64,000 bases of DNA, taken from assembly GCF_016907845.1 (NCBI RefSeq), contig NZ_JAFBCS010000001.1, forward strand, positions 1 through 64,000, written 5' to 3'. Origin of the DNA: Arcanobacterium pluranimalium. GTDB lineage: Bacteria; Actinomycetota; Actinomycetes; Actinomycetales; Actinomycetaceae. Below are positions 43,846-51,039 of this stretch, piece by piece. Position numbers and translations under genes: made by a program. Position 1 is the first letter of the stretch. Each line of letters starts with the position of its first letter. The notes under the pieces are model-generated. The model worked only from the letters and a program-made list of their open reading frames with translations, did no database searches and was not told the origin of the DNA.

Positions 43846-44259
43846 TTATTGCTGGTCAGGCACAAATTTGAGCGCCACGGAGTTCATACAGTACCGGTTT
43901 CCAGTAGGCGTCTGTGGCGCGTCCGGAAAGACATGCCCTAAATGGGAATGGCAATTTGCGCATCGCACTTCCGTCCTCTCATAGCCGAGCAACGTGTCCG
44001 TGCGATAGATAACTGCACCTTTTTCATTTGGATCGAAGAACGACGGCCATCCGCAAAATGAATCAAATTTGGTTGCAGATGAGAACAGTTCAGCCCCACA
44101 AGCTCGGCACAGATACATCCCCGAGCGCTTTTCGTTCAGCAATTCACCAGTTCCAGGACGCTCTGTACCTGCTTGGCGAAGCACCAAATACTCCATCGGA
44201 TTGAGGAGTTTCTTCCATTCCTCTTCGGATTTTACAATTTTGGGTTGCTCATCCATCAT
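43846..44259 (-). CDS. msrB: Peptide-methionine (R)-S-oxide reductase
   Basis: A 137-residue repair enzyme reducing methionine-R-sulfoxide. Zinc-binding pairs are YLCRACG and VRCANCHSHLGHVF, with FCGWPSFF between them. The catalytic Cys is in GNRYCMNSVALKF. The family length is normal. GGGGAGG lies 8 bases before the ATG at 44259, with another ATG next to it. It follows the MscS gene by 64 bases on the same strand. Confidence 0.96.
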   Translation of the reverse strand: MMDEQPKIVKSEEEWKKLLNPMEYLVLRQAGTERPGTGELLNEKRSGMYLCRACGAELFSSATKFDSFCGWPSFFDPNEKGAVIYRTDTLLGYERTEVRCANCHSHLGHVFPDAPQTPTGNRYCMNSVALKFVPDQQ

Positions 44260-44323
44260 GCCTCATGCCTCCCCTTCACTGCAGTACCGCATTTTGTCAT
44301 TACCATACACGTTTTACCAGCGA

Positions 44324-46264
44324 TTATTCACTTATGTCGCCGCTTGATTCTGTGCCGTGTGCCGCAGAATCTTCGTGGTGCATATCGGAATTTGCTTCCA
44401 TCGATTTATTTGCGTGGTTAAGCGTCCTCTTGGCAGGCTCTTGACGCTGGTCACGAGTTAATTCTGCGCCCGTTTGCGCCTGGTTATGCGCGTGGCCCTG
44501 CGCCTGGTTATGCGCCGTGCCAGAATCACTGCTAACCGATGCTTGTGCCACATCGCTGGAGCGCTTCACGTCCACTGCGTCACGCGCGTCTTCGGTGCCG
44601 CGTCCACCCTCTGCGTCACGACCACTCTCGGAGGATTGCTCAGAACCTTGCTCAGGATTTTCAGAAGAGGAAAAGTTCTTGCTACCGCCCTTTTCTGCTT
44701 CCTCGATCTCTTCAATCTTGCGATTGCGCTCAGCAAAAGCTTCTTCACCCGGACCAGAAAAATGTTGCTTGCGCATCTCTGCACTTGGAGAACCACTAAA
44801 CAAAGACGCCTCATGCCCAGCACGCACATCGGTGTTCGTCAGCTCACCAGAATCGGAAGTGCGCAGCTCTCGCGAATTGGAGCTAGATTGATCACTTGCC
44901 GGCTTCTTCTTTCGCGGGTCTTCCATATCCGGAGTAATTGGCGCCATCACAATAGTTTCTGCTGGCGAATCTTGCGGTAGTGGCGGAATATCGCGCATTT
45001 CCTTAATATCCTTGACCGACAGCACCGTCGTGCGCTGCCGATCTTGGGCTACTGCGGCCGGATTCCCAACCGATTCAGGCCAAACATCAGGCAAATACTG
45101 TACCGGCTCTTCTCGTTCGATGCGATCTTCTAGCTGCTTATTCGTTTGATGAGCCGCTTCGACGATCTCCACCGGCTCATCAAAGTATCGGCGCTGACGC
45201 GGAATCGCTTGCGGCGCTTCTGTTTGAATCCAATGAATCATCTGCTCACGCAAATAGTTTTTCAAGTCCACCAGGGTGGCCGAATCTTTTGCAGAAATCA
45301 CTGCGCGCATCTGCAGCGTTCCACCTGCTGCGTTACTAATTTGCAGAACTCCGGTTTCGCCGTCCCAAAGATCAGTGTTACGCAGCAGGAATTCGAGCTG
45401 CTTTCGCGCTGCGGTGAGCGGCAAGGCCCAATCGACCTCCCACGTTACGTCGCCTAACATCTCCGGCGCGCGACGCGTCCAGTTTTCGAAAGACTGAGTC
45501 GTCATCAACGACGACGGCACGATGATTCTTCGCCCATCCCAGACGGCGAGCACGACGTACGTGAGAGTGATTTCTTCAACAGTGGTGTAATTATCTTTGT
45601 AATAAACGATATCGCCGACACGAATCGAATCTGAAAAGGCCAGTTGAAGTCCCGCAAAGACGTTACCCAACGTCGTCTGGGCAGCAAGACCAGCGACCAC
45701 TGACACAAGACCTGCCGAGGCGAAAAGCGATGCGCCTGCCGTCCGCGCCGACGGGAACGTCAGTAAGACGCCACCTATACCAAGAATCCAAATAACAACA
45801 ACAATGACCCTGTTCAGAATTTGGGTTTGCGTTTGCACGCGCTTCGCGCGCCGCTCAGAAGATTCACGCATTTTGTTGTGAATAACACCCATCGCGCCAT
45901 TCACAACCCCCACGGCAAGCCACGTACCTGCCAGAATGACCAAAACCAGGAAAGCATGATCGACATTTTCCAACCATGCTGGAGCTGCAGCGGTGTTGAC
46001 GCGACCATCAGCAAAATTGAAGCCTATCCAAGCACCTACCAGCATTAACGCAACAATTGACGGCCGAGAGGTCGCATTCATCAGCGGCTGAATTTGACTG
46101 CGTCGTCGAACGATCATTCTTCCAATCGCAAGGAGAAGCAGGCCTGCGATAAAACCACCAAGGGCGCCGAGCACCACACCCAAGACCACTTGCAGCACGT
46201 CAAACGTCGCTTCTACAGCTTCCGACGTCGCACCGTCACCAGTTGTTGCCATCCATTGATTCAT
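44324..46264 (-). CDS. MscS-family mechanosensitive channel with long acidic tail
   Basis: A 646-residue membrane protein. Four hydrophobic helices lead into the MscS pore helix (SAGLVSVVAGLAAQTTLGNV) and the beta domain (RVGDIVYYKDNYTTVEEITL, IIVPSSLMTTQSFENWTRR). From about residue 385 the C-terminus is a long Ser/Glu/Asp-rich disordered tail ending SSGDISE. It should relieve hypo-osmotic stress or export small solutes. The ATG at 46264 has no Shine-Dalgarno but a TAGCCT 7 bases upstream; the frame to 46366 is outside the family. Confidence 0.9.
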   Translation of the reverse strand: MNQWMATTGDGATSEAVEATFDVLQVVLGVVLGALGGFIAGLLLLAIGRMIVRRRSQIQPLMNATSRPSIVALMLVGAWIGFNFADGRVNTAAAPAWLENVDHAFLVLVILAGTWLAVGVVNGAMGVIHNKMRESSERRAKRVQTQTQILNRVIVVVIWILGIGGVLLTFPSARTAGASLFASAGLVSVVAGLAAQTTLGNVFAGLQLAFSDSIRVGDIVYYKDNYTTVEEITLTYVVLAVWDGRRIIVPSSLMTTQSFENWTRRAPEMLGDVTWEVDWALPLTAARKQLEFLLRNTDLWDGETGVLQISNAAGGTLQMRAVISAKDSATLVDLKNYLREQMIHWIQTEAPQAIPRQRRYFDEPVEIVEAAHQTNKQLEDRIEREEPVQYLPDVWPESVGNPAAVAQDRQRTTVLSVKDIKEMRDIPPLPQDSPAETIVMAPITPDMEDPRKKKPASDQSSSNSRELRTSDSGELTNTDVRAGHEASLFSGSPSAEMRKQHFSGPGEEAFAERNRKIEEIEEAEKGGSKNFSSSENPEQGSEQSSESGRDAEGGRGTEDARDAVDVKRSSDVAQASVSSDSGTAHNQAQGHAHNQAQTGAELTRDQRQEPAKRTLNHANKSMEANSDMHHEDSAAHGTESSGDISE

Positions 46265-46271
46265 AGTATTA

Positions 46272-46277
46272 AGGCTA
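46272..46277 (-). promoter_or_regulatory. -10-like hexamer of probable leaderless promoter (MscS gene)
   Basis: TAGCCT on the minus strand, 7 bases before the ATG at 46264. The context TAGCCTTAATACTATG differs by one base from that of the FABP gene. Confidence 0.45.
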
Positions 46278-46439
46278 TTCCAGAGTGCTAAAAAACGCTC
46301 GTTTGCGTTATATTTACTTGCCAAGAGCCAAACGTGACCAAGGACACATACCCTGCGATTTTGCATTTACCCCCGTTTACCCCTTAAGCTTATATCCGTT
46401 CCACCAACGAGGAACCGAGAAAAGGACGCGAGTTCTTTT

Positions 46440-46512
46440 GCCCCTATCGTCTAGTGGCCTAGGACACTGGCCTTTCACGCCGGCAACACGGGTTCGAATC
46501 CCGTTGGGGGTA
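46440..46512 (+). tRNA. tRNA-Glu (UUC anticodon)
   Basis: Acceptor GCCCCTA with TGGGGGT, anticodon stem CTGGC/GCCGG, loop CTTTCAC (anticodon TTC), T arm ACGGGTTCGAATCCCGT. No CCA is encoded. A small hairpin (CTTCTTG/CAAGAAG, 46516-46537) separates it from the next tRNA, consistent with one processed transcript. Confidence 0.95.
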
Positions 46513-46564
46513 CTGCTTCTTGGAAAGATTCAAGAAGTTGGCACGAAAGTGTCGCCATGAAAAT

Positions 46565-46638
46565 GGCCCTGTAGCGCAGTTGGTTAGCGCGCCGCCCTGT
46601 CACGGCGGAGGTCGCGGGTTCAAGTCCCGTCAGGGTCG
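46565..46638 (+). tRNA. tRNA-Asp (GUC anticodon)
   Basis: Acceptor GGCCCTG with CAGGGTC, anticodon stem CCGCC/GGCGG, loop CTGTCAC (anticodon GTC), T arm GCGGGTTCAAGTCCCGT. No CCA is encoded. A terminator-like hairpin follows. Confidence 0.95.
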
Positions 46639-46646
46639 CTGAGAAG

Positions 46647-46668
46647 CCCCGGGAAACCGGGTGTTTTT
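46647..46668 (+). terminator. Hairpin with T run between tRNA-Asp and tRNA-Phe
   Basis: CCCGG-GAAA-CCGGG is followed by TGTTTTT. It may partially terminate before tRNA-Phe. Confidence 0.7.
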
Positions 46669-46674
46669 CTATCT

Positions 46675-46747
46675 GGCTCTGTAGCTCAGTTGGTAGAGCG
46701 TTCGACTGAAAATCGAAAGGTCACCGGATCGACGCCGGTCGGAGCCA
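46675..46747 (+). tRNA. tRNA-Phe (GAA anticodon)
   Basis: Acceptor GGCTCTG with CGGAGCC, anticodon stem TTCGA/TCGAA, loop CTGAAAA (anticodon GAA), T arm ACCGGATCGACGCCGGT. No CCA is encoded. The T-loop starts ATCGA in place of the usual TTCGA. Confidence 0.95.
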
Positions 46748-46754
46748 CAAGGTT

Positions 46755-46783
46755 AAGCCCCTGCTCAGCAGGGGCTTCTTTGT
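46755..46783 (+). terminator. Terminator of the tRNA cluster
   Basis: A 10-bp stem, AAGCCCCTGC/GCAGGGGCTT, with a 3-base loop, then CTTTGT. IS-B begins about 20 bases later. Confidence 0.75.
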
Positions 46784-46853
46784 ATATACGCGGGGCCTGT
46801 TGGGGGTTAAGCGCCAAAATGGGGCTATAGGACAAATCGTGTTGGTTTTTGGG

Positions 46854-48176
46854 GGGCTATAGGACAAATCGTGTTGGTTTTTGGGTGTGTTTTTGTTGGT
46901 GTGGTAAGCAATAGTCGGGTTTGAAGTCGGTTTGGCTCGAGTTTTTGGTTGGACATTTCGTGTTGGTTTTGGCCTGGTTTTTTGTTGGTATTGCGGGTGA
47001 AAGTAGGGTTTGAACTCGGTTGACTTGAGGGTATGGGAAATCCTCGTTGTTCATTGTGTGGTTCAGTTACCCAAAAGTGGGGCAAGAGTGGTTCTGGTCG
47101 GCCCCGATTCCGTTGTCTGTCGTGCCGGGCGAGTCAAAGTCGTTCTAATGATGTCACTGCTCGTTATTTCGCAGCTTTTCTCAATTTCGTGACCTCGGAT
47201 CTGCGTTATCGGGATCTGCCTGGTCAGGGGCGAAATGCTCGGCGTCGATTCCACCAGTTTTGGCAGTTATGGCCAGTGAGTCCAGTTGTTGAGGAGGTTC
47301 ATCACGTGGTTTTTGTGGATGGGATATATCTGTCACGCAAACTTGTTGTGCTGATCGCTTGTACGAAAACACATGTTCTTGGCTGGTATGTAGCACGTCG
47401 TGAGACAACGGCTGCGTGGCAAGCATTGTTTTCACGTATTGCACCACCAGATGTTGTTGTATGTGATGGTGGTCCAGGAATTGCTTCGGCTGTGAAAATT
47501 TCATGGCCCACTACCCGTATTCAACGCTGTGTCTTTCACGCTTTTAGCACTGTCAAGCGCTATACCACGAGCCGGCCACGTACTCGTGCTGGTGTTGAGC
47601 TTTATGGTCTTGCGAAAGACTTATTACACATCCACACGCGTGAGGAAGCGCTTGCATGGATGGGTCAGTTAGCGGTGTGGAATACGGCATGGAAGGCGTT
47701 CCTTGCTGAGAAAACTCGCCTTGCGAACGGTCAGATTGTTCCCACTCATGCACGGCTTATTCGTGCTAAAAATTCGCTTAATACTCTGGTACGTCATGGA
47801 ACGTTATTTACCTATCTTGATCCGAGTCTGAGTATTGATGATGACCCGATTCCTGCAACGTCTAACCTGATTGAATCCCTGAACTCGCGTTTACGACATG
47901 TGTTGAGATCGCATCGTGGAATGCCGATCGATCACCAGGTCAAGACGATTTTATGGTGGTGTTATCAACACACGGAGTTTCCTAACACGCCAGCGCAGTT
48001 ACTGGAAACTACCTACACGGATAGCCAAATCGAAGCCATGTTCACCCGAGCCAGTCACCACCATGCCCAAGAAGAAATCCAGCGATGGGGAACAGCAGCG
48101 AACTGGACCGATTTCCACCACAACGGCCAATGGCAAGGACCGGTATAAAAAACCAACACGATTTGTCCTATAACCC
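46854..48176 (+). mobile_element. IS-A copy 2, inserted in the left end of copy 3
   Basis: A complete 1323-bp element with both inverted repeats, in the same orientation as copy 3. It is flanked by the 8-bp duplication TTTTTGGG (46846-46853 and 48177-48184), which is part of the IS-A terminal sequence. Copies 2 and 3 thus form a head-to-tail tandem, with copy 2's right end next to the remaining leader of copy 3. Confidence 0.95.
47033..48148 (+). CDS. IS-A transposase, copy 2
   Basis: A 371-residue DDE transposase identical in sequence to copy 1 (zinc ribbon CSLCG/CLSC; Asp in VFVDG, Asp in VVCDGG, Glu in NLIESLNS). It lies in an IS-A whose two ends are intact, so it is potentially fully active. 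Confidence 0.95.
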   Translation: MGNPRCSLCGSVTQKWGKSGSGRPRFRCLSCRASQSRSNDVTARYFAAFLNFVTSDLRYRDLPGQGRNARRRFHQFWQLWPVSPVVEEVHHVVFVDGIYLSRKLVVLIACTKTHVLGWYVARRETTAAWQALFSRIAPPDVVVCDGGPGIASAVKISWPTTRIQRCVFHAFSTVKRYTTSRPRTRAGVELYGLAKDLLHIHTREEALAWMGQLAVWNTAWKAFLAEKTRLANGQIVPTHARLIRAKNSLNTLVRHGTLFTYLDPSLSIDDDPIPATSNLIESLNSRLRHVLRSHRGMPIDHQVKTILWWCYQHTEFPNTPAQLLETTYTDSQIEAMFTRASHHHAQEEIQRWGTAANWTDFHHNGQWQGPV

Positions 48177-48331
48177 TTTTTGGGTGTGTTTTTGTTGGTG
48201 TGGTAAGCAATAGTCGGGTTTGAAGTCGGTTTGGCTCGAGTTTTTGGTTGGACATTTCGTGTTGGTTTTGGCCTGGTTTTTTGTTGGTATTGCGGGTGAA
48301 AGTAGGGTTTGAACTCGGTTGACTTGAGGGT

Positions 48332-49447
48332 ATGGGAAATCCTCGTTGTTCATTGTGTGGTTCAGTTACCCAAAAGTGGGGCAAGAGTGGTTCTGGTCGG
48401 CCCCGATTCCGTTGTCTGTCGTGCCGGGCGAGTCAAAGTCGTTCTAATGATGTCACTGCTCGTTATTTCGCAGCTTTTCTCAATTTCGTGACCTCGGATC
48501 TGCGTTATCGGGATCTGCCTGGTCAGGGGCGAAATGCTCGGCGTCGATTCCACCAGTTTTGGCAGTTATGGCCAGTGAGTCCAGTTGTTGAGGAGGTTCA
48601 TCACGTGGTTTTTGTGGATGGGATATATCTGTCACGCAAACTTGTTGTGCTGATCGCTTGTACGAAAACACATGTTCTTGGCTGGTATGTAGCACGTCGT
48701 GAGACAACGGCTGCGTGGCAAGCATTGTTTTCACGTATTGCACCACCAGATGTTGTTGTATGTGATGGTGGTCCAGGAATTGCTTCGGCTGTGAAAATTT
48801 CATGGCCCACTACCCGTATTCAACGCTGTGTCTTTCACGCTTTTAGCACTGTCAAGCGCTATACCACGAGCCGGCCACGTACTCGTGCTGGTGTTGAGCT
48901 TTATGGTCTTGCGAAAGACTTATTACACATCCACACGCGTGAGGAAGCGCTTGCATGGATGGGTCAGTTAGCGGTGTGGAATACGGCATGGAAGGCGTTC
49001 CTTGCTGAGAAAACTCGCCTTGCGAACGGTCAGATTGTTCCCACTCATGCACGGCTTATTCGTGCTAAAAATTCGCTTAATACTCTGGTACGTCATGGAA
49101 CGTTATTTACCTATCTTGATCCGAGTCTGAGTATTGATGATGACCCGATTCCTGCAACGTCTAACCTGATTGAATCCCTGAACTCGCGTTTACGACATGT
49201 GTTGAGATCGCATCGTGGAATGCCGATCGATCACCAGGTCAAGACGATTTTATGGTGGTGTTATCAACACACGGAGTTTCCTAACACGCCAGCGCAGTTA
49301 CTGGAAACTACCTACACGGATAGCCAAATCGAAGCCATGTTCACCCGAGCCAGTCACCACCATGCCCAAGAAGAAATCCAGCGATGGGGAACAGCAGCGA
49401 ACTGGACCGATTTCCACCACAACGGCCAATGGCAAGGACCGGTATAA
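48332..49447 (+). CDS. IS-A transposase, copy 3
   Basis: A 371-residue DDE transposase identical to copies 1 and 2. Its coding region is intact, but the element's outermost 24-32 bases lie on the far side of copy 2. The 155 bases before the ATG still include the subterminal repeat, so expression may continue. Confidence 0.95.
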   Translation: MGNPRCSLCGSVTQKWGKSGSGRPRFRCLSCRASQSRSNDVTARYFAAFLNFVTSDLRYRDLPGQGRNARRRFHQFWQLWPVSPVVEEVHHVVFVDGIYLSRKLVVLIACTKTHVLGWYVARRETTAAWQALFSRIAPPDVVVCDGGPGIASAVKISWPTTRIQRCVFHAFSTVKRYTTSRPRTRAGVELYGLAKDLLHIHTREEALAWMGQLAVWNTAWKAFLAEKTRLANGQIVPTHARLIRAKNSLNTLVRHGTLFTYLDPSLSIDDDPIPATSNLIESLNSRLRHVLRSHRGMPIDHQVKTILWWCYQHTEFPNTPAQLLETTYTDSQIEAMFTRASHHHAQEEIQRWGTAANWTDFHHNGQWQGPV

Positions 49448-49505
49448 AAAACCAACACGATTTGTCCTATAACCCCCAAAATGCGTTGCTTTTGACGGCG
49501 TGTTG

Positions 49506-50690
49506 TTAGCGTCCGGCCCAGCTTTTTCGGATGTGGAGGCTGTCTTCCCATGGTTGTTCGTGGTTGATGGTGGTGTCGATTTCGACGGGTCCGGGTTGTT
49601 CTTCTTGGACTGGTTGCTTTGGGGGTTGCGTGATGTTGTCGATGAAGCTTTCTAAGGGTTTGGGGTCGATACTGTTGGTGTATAGCCAGTAATTGATTGC
49701 GGTGAGCATGTGTTCTTCTGACCAGCCTCGGTGAGCGTGAAGGAAAGCTTTCAGGGGCGAGTTGATCCCACCTTCAAGCTTATTAGTCGTCGAGGCAAGG
49801 ACAGTGGTTGTGTCTAGGTCGTCTCTGAGGTAGGTAAACAAGACCTGGTCTTTGACGTATCGGTCGAGAGATTTTATGATGCGTCTGGTCTGGTAGTGTG
49901 TGTACCACCATTTCTTATTATTTCTTGCGAAAGTGGGAATATCACTGATGGACACATCGGTGCGGTATGTTTTCTCTTCCAACCAGTCATCGTAGAGCTG
50001 GTGGAACGCTGCTAACGCTTTGACCCAAGTGATAGCGTGCTCTGCTGTGTTTATGCGGGTCAGGTCGCGTCCGAGTTGGTGTAGAGCCTTGTGTTGATCG
50101 GTTTTCGGGTTGATGGTTGTCACGCGTCGAATATTGCGTTGGATATGGACAAGGCAGCGTTGAATACGTGCTTCTGGCCAGCATTGTCTAATCGCCCCTA
50201 GTGCTCCTTTATCCCCATCAGTGACTACCACGATTGGAGCGGGGATACGTGAAAGTAGAGCCGTATAGGAGGCTTTGTTTTCACGTTGGCATACCTGATA
50301 AGTGATCACGCCCTTAGTGGTGGATGCGATCAAGATGCACCAACCATAGGGAATATAGGTCCCGTCAATAAAGACCTGGTCATATACCTCGCCTGTCACC
50401 TGCCATGCGGGTCTGGTGTGCCAGCACCAGGCATGCGTACGGTCCCAGGTGCGTAACGAGGATCCTTGGACGCGCCTGGGCGCGGTGTCCGTGACATAGG
50501 CAAGGAACTGGCGAAACTGACGCTGACGTTGTTGACGGTAATCGCGCGATGTTGAACTGTAGCGACAATCAGGGCAATACCAGCGTTGAGTACCGGACTT
50601 GTTCTTCCCGTTTTTCTTCATCATGCTTTGACATAAAGGACACCGTCGGGCTCGAATACTACGTTTTCTCACCCAAAGTACATAACCCAA
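49506..50690 (-). CDS. IS-B transposase
   Basis: A 394-residue transposase related in layout to IS-A but clearly diverged. It has an N-terminal zinc ribbon (CPLCQ ... CPDC), the catalytic Asp in VFIDGTYIPYG, Asp in VVTDGDKG, RCLVHIQ, and Glu in TNKLEGGINSPLK. It has an extended Gln/Pro-rich C-terminus. The start is a TTG at 50690 or a GTG six codons later; a TTGACA lies just upstream. The frame is intact although its left inverted repeat is interrupted. Confidence 0.88.
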   Translation of the reverse strand: MGYVLWVRKRSIRARRCPLCQSMMKKNGKNKSGTQRWYCPDCRYSSTSRDYRQQRQRQFRQFLAYVTDTAPRRVQGSSLRTWDRTHAWCWHTRPAWQVTGEVYDQVFIDGTYIPYGWCILIASTTKGVITYQVCQRENKASYTALLSRIPAPIVVVTDGDKGALGAIRQCWPEARIQRCLVHIQRNIRRVTTINPKTDQHKALHQLGRDLTRINTAEHAITWVKALAAFHQLYDDWLEEKTYRTDVSISDIPTFARNNKKWWYTHYQTRRIIKSLDRYVKDQVLFTYLRDDLDTTTVLASTTNKLEGGINSPLKAFLHAHRGWSEEHMLTAINYWLYTNSIDPKPLESFIDNITQPPKQPVQEEQPGPVEIDTTINHEQPWEDSLHIRKSWAGR

Positions 50691-50802
50691 GCCATGTCAA
50701 GGAACCTACCGTATAGAGCTCCTATACCTCAATAACACCGACTTTCCATTACCATGCCAGTGAAAAGTCGGATCTTAAGCAACGCTTTTTGGCGCTTAGC
50801 CC

Positions 50803-50920
50803 TGGTCTGGTGGCGTGGACAGGCCTGGTGTCCCCGTACGCGGGTCTGGTGGCGCATACTCAGGCCTGGCGAGGCGCCGAGCCACAGCCATCGCGGGTCT
50901 GGGTCGAATCCCGAACGTCT
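50803..50920. other. CTGG/GGCG-rich stretch between IS-B and palindrome
   Basis: About 120 bases with repeated GGTCTGGTGGCG-type words (50805-50816 and 50852-50863) and no gene. It lies directly before palindrome copy 5. Confidence 0.5.
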
Positions 50921-50980
50921 TTTGGTGCTCTTTTTGCAACATCTCGATATATCTCGAGATGTTGCAAAAAGAGCACCAAA
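50921..50980. repeat. Dispersed palindrome, copy 5
   Basis: A 60-bp inverted repeat. Arms TTTGGTGCTCTTTTTGCAAC and the exact complement; centre ATCTCGATATATCTCGAGAT. Both arms differ from the other copies at matching positions (GGTGCTC/GAGCACC), so the pairing is preserved while the sequence drifts. Confidence 0.92.
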
Positions 50981-51026
50981 TTATCACACTAAGCTTCTCT
51001 TCAACAGCTGCGCCAGCTTCGCCGTG

Positions 51027-51032
51027 TAAAAT
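51027..51032 (+). promoter_or_regulatory. -10 hexamer of probable leaderless promoter (murJ)
   Basis: TAAAAT, 7 bases before the ATG at 51040. There is no Shine-Dalgarno. This is the best -10 match among the seven leaderless candidates. Confidence 0.55.
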
Positions 51033-51039
51033 TCGAAGC

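Larger units (their letters stand above)
46822..49475 (+). mobile_element. IS-A copy 3, inserted in IS-B and itself split by copy 2
   Basis: This is one complete 1323-bp IS-A in two pieces: 46822-46845 plus 48177-49475. The whole is flanked by the 8-bp target duplication CCAAAATG (46814-46821 and 49476-49483) lying inside the IS-B left repeat. Its own left inverted repeat was cut by copy 2, which duplicated TTTTTGGG (46846-46853 and 48177-48184). The right end is intact. With its left end displaced by 1.3 kb, copy 3 can move alone only by using copy 2's left end. Confidence 0.92.
46804..50802 (-). mobile_element. IS-B (IS1249-like), interrupted in its left terminal repeat
   Basis: Joining 46804-46821 to 49484-50802 rebuilds a 1337-bp element. 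The rejoined left end reads GGGTTAAGCGCCAAAA then TGCGTTGCTT; the complement of the right end (from 50802) reads GGGCTAAGCGCCAAAA then AGCGTTGCTT. That is a 26-bp inverted repeat with two mismatches. An IS-A copy split the left repeat, duplicating CCAAAATG (46814-46821 and 49476-49483). IS-B encodes the leftward transposase at 49506-50690. I found no clear target duplication at IS-B's own outer ends, so it may be older or have suffered flank changes. Confidence 0.85.

Noticed and set aside
46804-50802. Composite transposon carrying cargo
   Set aside because: Only transposase genes lie between the ends. The target duplications show nested insertions with no captured genes.
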